Shown here: in pieces, positions 21,330-26,361 of the stretch
How the letters are laid out: each line of letters starts with the position of its first letter
Position numbering within the stretch: position 1 is the stretch's first letter
Translations under genes and position numbers: made by a program
Assembly (NCBI GenBank): GCA_000934455.1
Contig: KN895206.1
Coordinates: 6,777-33,137, forward strand
Source of the DNA: Apostichopus parvimensis
Lineage: Eukaryota > Echinodermata > Holothuroidea > Aspidochirotida > Stichopodidae
Direction: 5' to 3'
DNA: 26,361 nt
Notes under the pieces: model-generated
Database searches by the model: none
Seen by the model: only the letters and a program-made list of their open reading frames with translations
What the model was told of the DNA's origin: nothing

Positions 21330-21920
21330 ATGGCTTCCCCATAATTACTACAGGAACCCAAATGTTTTGTGTAGAGGTCAAAGGTCATTTGGGGTTAGCA
21401 GAGGGCAGAATGTGAGAATCTAAAAAATGCTGTATCTCCAGAACCTGAACATCAAAAGAGCTCATATGCATGGTAGAATCGCCTTATGTAACTAGTGTAA
21501 AGTTTTTACACAATTTGCTTTAGGTCAGAGTTCATTTAAGGTCATAAGGGGTCAAACTTGAAATCCATGTGAGCACAATATCTCCAGGTAGGAATTTTTA
21601 TTGTTCTCTCATAGTTATTGTTTTTGATGGAGGTGAAGTGTTATTTGGGGTCAGCAGAGGTCCAAATGTCAAAATATTAAAAGTACCATATTTTGAGAAC
21701 TTAACCTTCAACTGAGATTATGCATGGTAGATTACCCAAATGATAAGTAAAATTGCTCCACAATTTGGTACAGGTGAAAGCTCATTTAAGGTTTGCAGAA
21801 CTCAAACCTTACGAAATTTCTCAAGGGCAGGAAGATGTGGTTCTTATGCTGATTTGACTTCCCCATAAGTAGAACCTCCTTGCTGTTTTAGGCGGAGGTC
21901 AAAGGCCCGCTTAGGTATGT
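21330..21920. repeat. Array of AGGTCA-type repeats, alternating units
   Basis: Five related starts are visible at 21375 (AGGTCAAAGGTCA), 21532 (AGGTCAGAGTTCA), 21631 (AGGTGAAGTGTTA), 21772 (AGGTGAAAGCTCA) and 21896 (AGGTCAAAGGCCC). Odd units share ATTTGGGGT(T/C)AGCAGAGG and a CTTCCCCATAA stretch upstream; even units share a CACAATTTG stretch upstream and CATTTAAGGT downstream. This suggests a dimer of about 240-265 bp repeated just over twice. It resembles the repeat interrupted by the hAT-like element at 1-1370. Confidence 0.75.
21375..21387 (+). promoter_or_regulatory. Perfect DR1 nuclear-receptor motif inside a repeat
   Basis: AGGTCA, A, AGGTCA is the exact DR1 consensus used by HNF4, RXR homodimers and PPAR-RXR. 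A weaker DR1 (AGGTCA, G, AGTTCA) lies at 21532-21544. Whether it is bound is unknown; its position in a repeat lowers the prior. Confidence 0.4.
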
Positions 21921-23618
21921 GCGTATGAACTTCAGCCAGGGTTAGCTTGCAAACTACTCTTGTGCTGCATTTATAATGTATTTAAAGGCAAATAACTGCT
22001 GCGAGAGGTTTCCCTCTGGTAAGATTCTACATTTTGCAAGATGATAAAAACTGATAGGTATTACAAGCTGAAAGAGAGATTTCTCCCCTCCCCACCCAAC
22101 CATTAGCTGTAACCTGGACTAACATAAACCACTGCTCTCCATTGTCTTATGTTTAGTCAGATCAAGAGCTATGCTACATCTCTTTGCACATGACATGTAT
22201 CTATCTAGGCATTTCAACATCAAGCATGCAGCTTCCCTAGGAAATATTCAATACTGAATATATTTGAATGCTCTTTAGTGCAGGAAAAATCTAATAAAAC
22301 CCTGCCATGCGAACCAACGACATGAGTTGCCTCACATGTTGATCGACGTCTGTTGCTTTGATTTAAGACATGTTCGCGTTGTTTTATTGAAATGTTTCAT
22401 TTAATATACAAGTCTTTAATCAGTTAAAAATATTTGAATGCCAGTAGGTCTACAGTCAAGCGGTACTAAACTGATGAGAGCATGCTCTAATTTTTTACGA
22501 TAGATGTTATGATGGTCTTTGAATAAACAGGCGCCAGACGATATGGTGATTATTGCTAATGTTTGCGAGAAAAAAAAAAAAAAGCTCGTACGGGAAATAG
22601 AAGCAACGACAATGAGATAATTTAAGAGCTTGAAAGTAAAGGAAAGAAGTGAATGCAAAAACAAGCTGCCTGCTCTTTTAGGTCACTCACAGCTAGCTTT
22701 GTATTAATTTGTTATTCTTGTAAGAAAGTAAGAGTAAATTATTCGTTTGCAATCATTCGTTTCACATCTTTCTCAGTATCTGGTAATTTATGAGTGCATC
22801 CCTGCAGGTGGCATGTTCCATTATAATATCAGTCAAACAATGTGGATGCTTTGCTGACATGAATTCATGAATATCTGAAGAATATTTAGTGTAGAGTAAT
22901 ATACTTATATTTGAAAACAAGAAGTCTGCTGTAAATATTAGAAATTACACTTTTCTTCTTGAGAATGCAAACGTTTTTGGCGTGAATGGAATTTTTAGCC
23001 ATGCAGCTTGGAAATTTATTACAAATTCATTAGTTTAGTTTGAAAATGAAATATTTTCAAGGTTATGAGTTTTTGAAAAGTTTTTTTAATGAATTTTTAA
23101 TGCTCACTCTCACCTGAAGAGATTGGTTTGTTCTTGTTTTAGAATCCTTCTAAAGTTGACATTTGAAACAGTCTGCTTTGATTCGGTATTAAAAAATGCA
23201 GTTTTCATGGCCGCACATTACGAAAATAGTTGAATTATTTGATGTCTTTTTTCCGTTTTTTCTATCTAATTAGCTTTAATTTATACCTAGATTGGTACAT
23301 ATTGTACGTCATCAAAGCTCCCTTCAGGCTAGAAATTAGTACAGTGATACATGTGTTTTGTAGCAATCACGAGATGCACTCCTTGCATTAAATATTAATT
23401 TTCAACCTTAACCTACTTTGCAGAACAAAGACGTTTGCATATGATTTTTTTTGTAGATCTATATACATGTCTCATTGCATAAATGTCAGATCTGAATTAG
23501 TATTTAAGTTTTAAGATTTTGTTTCAAAGCCCTTTGGGCTTTCCTTAATATTTATTACCATAAATGTTCATTCTGATTATTTTATTTATTTATTTATGAT
23601 GTTTTTGTCAATTTACAG
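21921..23618. other. Non-coding DNA leading to the TRIM-like exon
   Basis: AT-rich, with an A-run near 22570-22583 that produces the Phe-rich minus frame at 22416-22664. The last part is the 3' end of the intron before exon 23619: a hairpin at 23526-23542, a (TTTA)n stretch near 23579-23597 and the polypyrimidine/acceptor sequence TTTTTGTCAATTTACAG. Confidence 0.65.
23526..23542 (+). repeat. Short perfect hairpin upstream of the acceptor
   Basis: AAAGCCC, loop TTT, GGGCTTT: a 7-bp stem in AT-rich DNA, 76 bases upstream of the exon. It is not followed by a T-run and has no bacterial-terminator role in this setting. Confidence 0.6.
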
Positions 23619-23714
23619 GGAGAATTATCACAGTCGTTGACAGCATTAACAGACAGAGCCAGAACGGCAAAGAATTTCCTCATCGAGCTGAAAAATACCA
23701 TCGATAAAGTAGAG
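23619..23714 (+). CDS. Internal coding exon of a TRIM9/TRIM67-like protein (coiled-coil start)
   Basis: Seen: a pyrimidine-rich tract ending in TTTACAG precedes the exon, and the donor is GAG|GTAAAT. The exon is 96 nt, phase 0 at both ends, with 32 codons and no stop. The peptide begins GELSQSLTALTDRARTAK and ends with FLIELKNTIDKVE. It is rich in Leu, Ile, Lys and Glu with heptad-like spacing, as in the segment after the second B-box (BBC/coiled coil). Known: TRIM proteins often carry a short 96-nt exon at this place; the coiled coil mediates antiparallel dimerisation of the E3 ubiquitin ligase. Inference: the pattern of LSQ.L...D.A..AK.FL..LK followed by the next exon fits the TRIM9/TRIM67 branch of class C-I TRIMs best. 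TRIM36, TRIM46 or MID-type proteins are the alternatives. The upstream RING/B-box exon is not in the window, so the gene is partial. Coding status is very likely; the exact family is moderately sure. Confidence 0.85.
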
Positions 23715-26209
23715 GTAAATTTGAGAGATTAAGCCAAATTTGCGTAATTGATAAAAACGTTAATTTATATAGGCCATTAGTATGCCCCATGGAAATGTCC
23801 CGCAATGTTATTTTTGTAGAGCTAAATAGATGCAGGGACTCAATAGAGTTTGTACATCACCTCGGTTTTACAGATAACATTTTTTAAAAGATGAAAGATG
23901 AAAGTTCTTTTCCTGTTTGGTTGTATTTTTTATTGCAGCATTTGTCCTCAAAGAATAATCTTGTGGCGGATCAAAACCAAGAAAATTTCTCCTAGCGTAT
24001 TTTTCACTTTTAAGATTGAAATATATTAGTTTCATCACTTCTGAGGAATTTGTCGCTCATTTTGTTACAACATCTTTAACCAATTCCATGCTCAATCAAA
24101 TCCAAGGGCAAACAAACCACTGATTCTAATACAGCAGCATATCTCATGATCATTAGTACATTTAATACTCGAACAGTTGAAATTAATGAGAGCCGATGTT
24201 TCATAATGGATTTTGATGGCTCATCAAAATTGTCAGATTCATTGTCAAAAACTGCTAGTACTTCAACAAATATCAACAGTTTTCTCATTAGGCTTTACCA
24301 GATCACGTTTTGGTTTCCAATTAGCGTGATGCTCGTTAGTAACTTGTACATAATTAATATATTACGATATTAAATTGATTATATTATATATAATAAATAT
24401 CAATTTATAATAATAAATGAATAAATTACTCTTGATAGGCATGTACATACAGCAAGTTTTGACAAATTGAGTGTTCTTAATGTTTAGATAAAACATTTCA
24501 TTTTTCTGCATGATTTGAGATGTGATGGATGCTTTTCAAGTAGGAGTAAAATCTGATGCCAATAATACATAGTAAAAAGACATGGAAAGCTAAAAGTTAG
24601 AAGATTTCATCCTTAAATTGTTGGTGACATTAATCTTTTGTGCATAAAGTTTTTTTTGACTTGTTTTAAAAAGTTTAGTACTACTGGTTAAGCGATGACT
24701 TTAAGCAGAATTTTTTGTCTTGATATGTACAAGTCTAACGAATAAGAGAATTTCAGTGTGGGTAATGTTTCTTAGCTATTCTGGTTTACATTAGATGTGC
24801 ACCAGTAAAATGTCTGGAAATGCTCCTGCAAGGCTAACTTGTTGATGGGGTCCACAACTCCACAGTGTGGGCGTTAATGTTAATCAGTTGTTTTATATTA
24901 AATTCTAATGATAGCACACAACAACAGAACACCCTAGGATGGCGTACAACACCGTTTGTCCATAAATTTGTAATGTGTTACTGTAAACATGTTATCTGAG
25001 GACATCAAAATGTTATGTTTTGACCATTGAGTTCTGTGGTGTATCTGAGGAACTGACCTAATTGTTTCTCTGTCTGTTAGGCTAAGTAGTTCAGTCACTT
25101 TCATCACTGGGATGACCTTGTGACTGTTTAAAGGTTCATTCTCTCAACAATTAAAAGTTTTATTAAAGTACAACATAGACTGATAACAAGTCATTTTTTA
25201 CTGGTCTGCAATATATCAAAGTTAATATTTTTACTCAAAGTCTTCCTTTCAAATTGTTACTTTGATAGCTACTATACAGGATTACAAATGGCAACTTTGC
25301 ATAAATTTCCTCTATGTTCGACTGAAAATTTACTTGGCTTCTAATCTTTTACACATCTCCTCACAACTTCCATTGGCCATTCCCCAAATTGTTTAGACAT
25401 AATATTGGAAACATTATTCATATATATTTCATCCATGGATTCATATTTCATCCATATTTTCCAAAAGACTTTTATGTCATCATTCGAGTCCAGTCATTCA
25501 TGGTGCTTGAAATCATTTTCAATTCCAAAGTCCATTTTACCATGACTTGCAAAAAAATATTTGCCAGCTTGGGAGAAATTTTTTAATTCTCTGCTGTGCT
25601 CAATTTTGAGATGTGCTGAATATTTCAACACTAAATTGAGTTGATTTAATATCTATCTGTGCAAAGTAAGTTATTTTCAATTCTTCCAACCATGAAGTGA
25701 CATTATAAAAAGCACAGTATAGCATAATTAACTTTCTGTAAGATATTAAACCTCCTGTCAGAGATGCAGTGATTGCAGGTTAATGAAAGAATTTAATTTT
25801 AGATCCATGTGCAGAGTTAAAGGTTGTTATATTTACTGTACCTAGTTGTCTGACGCTACTCAATTTCTGTAAAGAATTTAGAGGGTCCCAGTGGTAGGTC
25901 TTTAAAACTGGTCACCAGTTTCATTGCCAGATCAAACACAAATTTATCTAATGGCATTTTTGTCACAGTGTAATGAAACAAGAGGGCAGCGTTTCAGTAA
26001 AGATAAAAGGTATAGGATATAAACAGTCTTCTATTTCTGCTGCATGGTCGGTCAAAGTCAACTAATAATTCGATTCGAGGAAAATTTCATGTACTTGTAC
26101 ATCTTCATACCAGAAGTATGAGAATTTTTTCTTGTGTGACTGTTTGCCTATGTCACGTTCAAGTATGAAAGAAGTAAGAATGTTTCTTTTCAATTTTTCC
26201 TTGACTTAG
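23715..26209 (+). other. Phase-0 intron between the two TRIM-like exons
   Basis: The intron is 2,495 bp, begins GTAAAT and ends TTAG, and is AT-rich throughout. It has a very AT-rich patch near 24361-24420 containing an imperfect inverted TAAATTGAT/ATCAATTTA pair at 24371-24407. A CTCCTCACAACTTCC stretch near 25357 recalls the dispersed module seen elsewhere in the window. Open frames inside it (24146-24373 and 25389-25586) have no recognisable domain and no splice context, and I read them as chance. Confidence 0.85.
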
Positions 26210-26302
26210 GAATCCAGTATAGACTTTGAAGCAAGTTTAGTAGCCAAATTTGACGAACTGATTTCCATCATCCAGAGAAGAAAAGAGCAGCTTATTCATC
26301 AG
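26210..26302 (+). CDS. Next coding exon of the same TRIM9/TRIM67-like protein
   Basis: Seen: a long pyrimidine tract with TTGACTTAG precedes the exon, and the donor is CAG|GTAAAT. The exon is 93 nt, phase 0 at both ends, with 31 codons and no stop. The peptide starts ESSIDFEASLVAKFDELI and continues IIQRRKEQLIHQ, a helical, charged segment that continues the coiled coil of the exon at 23619-23714 in the same frame. Known from family memory: vertebrate TRIM9 and TRIM67 have a closely similar stretch at this point (D-[FY]-E-A-x-L-V-A-x-x-D-x-L, then a basic R/K-rich step). This is the main reason for the TRIM9-like call. TRIM9-class proteins are neuronal ubiquitin ligases acting near the cytoskeleton and on netrin signalling in animals; that role is carried over by homology only. 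The COS, FN3 and SPRY regions must lie downstream. Confidence 0.86.
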
Positions 26303-26361
26303 GTAAATTGACGGAAAAGAACTAAGTCTTTAGCTAGACGAATCTTCTTGTCTTTTTTTTT
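26303..26361 (+). other. Start of the next intron
   Basis: The strong donor GTAAAT follows the CAG codon of the preceding exon. The remaining 59 bp to the window edge are non-coding and end in a T-run. Confidence 0.8.

Overview
The window looks like a piece of an animal nuclear genome, mostly intron and repeats. No bacterial-style gene layout is present: the longest open frame is 142 codons, the sequence is AT-rich, and it carries homopolymers, microsatellites, tRNA-derived SINEs and a non-autonomous hAT-type transposon. The only convincing protein-coding sequence is two short exons at the right edge, with good GT/AG splice sites and matching phase. Together they encode part of a TRIM-type coiled coil that most resembles TRIM9/TRIM67. 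The SINE tails, the AGGTCA-rich repeats and the TRIM9-like exons would suit a marine invertebrate deuterostome, perhaps an echinoderm. That assignment is inference, not proof.

Layout. Bases 1-1370 are an AGGTCA-rich repeat split by a 1,026-bp hAT-like element (168-1193) with a perfect 8-bp target duplication. Bases 1370-7950 are AT-rich non-coding DNA with a perfect 20-bp palindrome (2178-2197), a C15 tract (3281-3295), a G-quadruplex candidate (6276-6305) and a CT microsatellite (7211-7239). A tandem repeat of about 144 bp, almost three copies, lies at 7949-8361. At 10073-10352 two 50-bp inverted arms, each with a degenerate hammerhead-ribozyme-like core, flank a small tandem repeat. A tRNA-derived SINE lies at 13091-13398, a diverged direct repeat at about 13957-14308, and a second SINE on the minus strand at 14711-15030, abutting a plus-strand SINE-like tail. 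A 95-bp tandem duplication is at 16558-16746, a C-rich minisatellite at 18537-18592, three diverged copies of an interspersed unit at 19651-20440, and an array of AGGTCA-type half-site repeats at 21330-21920.

Gene model. The TRIM-like gene runs on the plus strand. Exon 23619-23714 (96 nt, 32 codons) joins exon 26210-26302 (93 nt, 31 codons) across a 2,495-bp phase-0 intron. The RING/B-box exon and the COS, FN3 and SPRY exons are outside the window. The 23.6 kb to the left is therefore probably a long upstream intron, although intergenic DNA in its distal part cannot be excluded. Possible effects of the repeats on this gene are hypotheses only.
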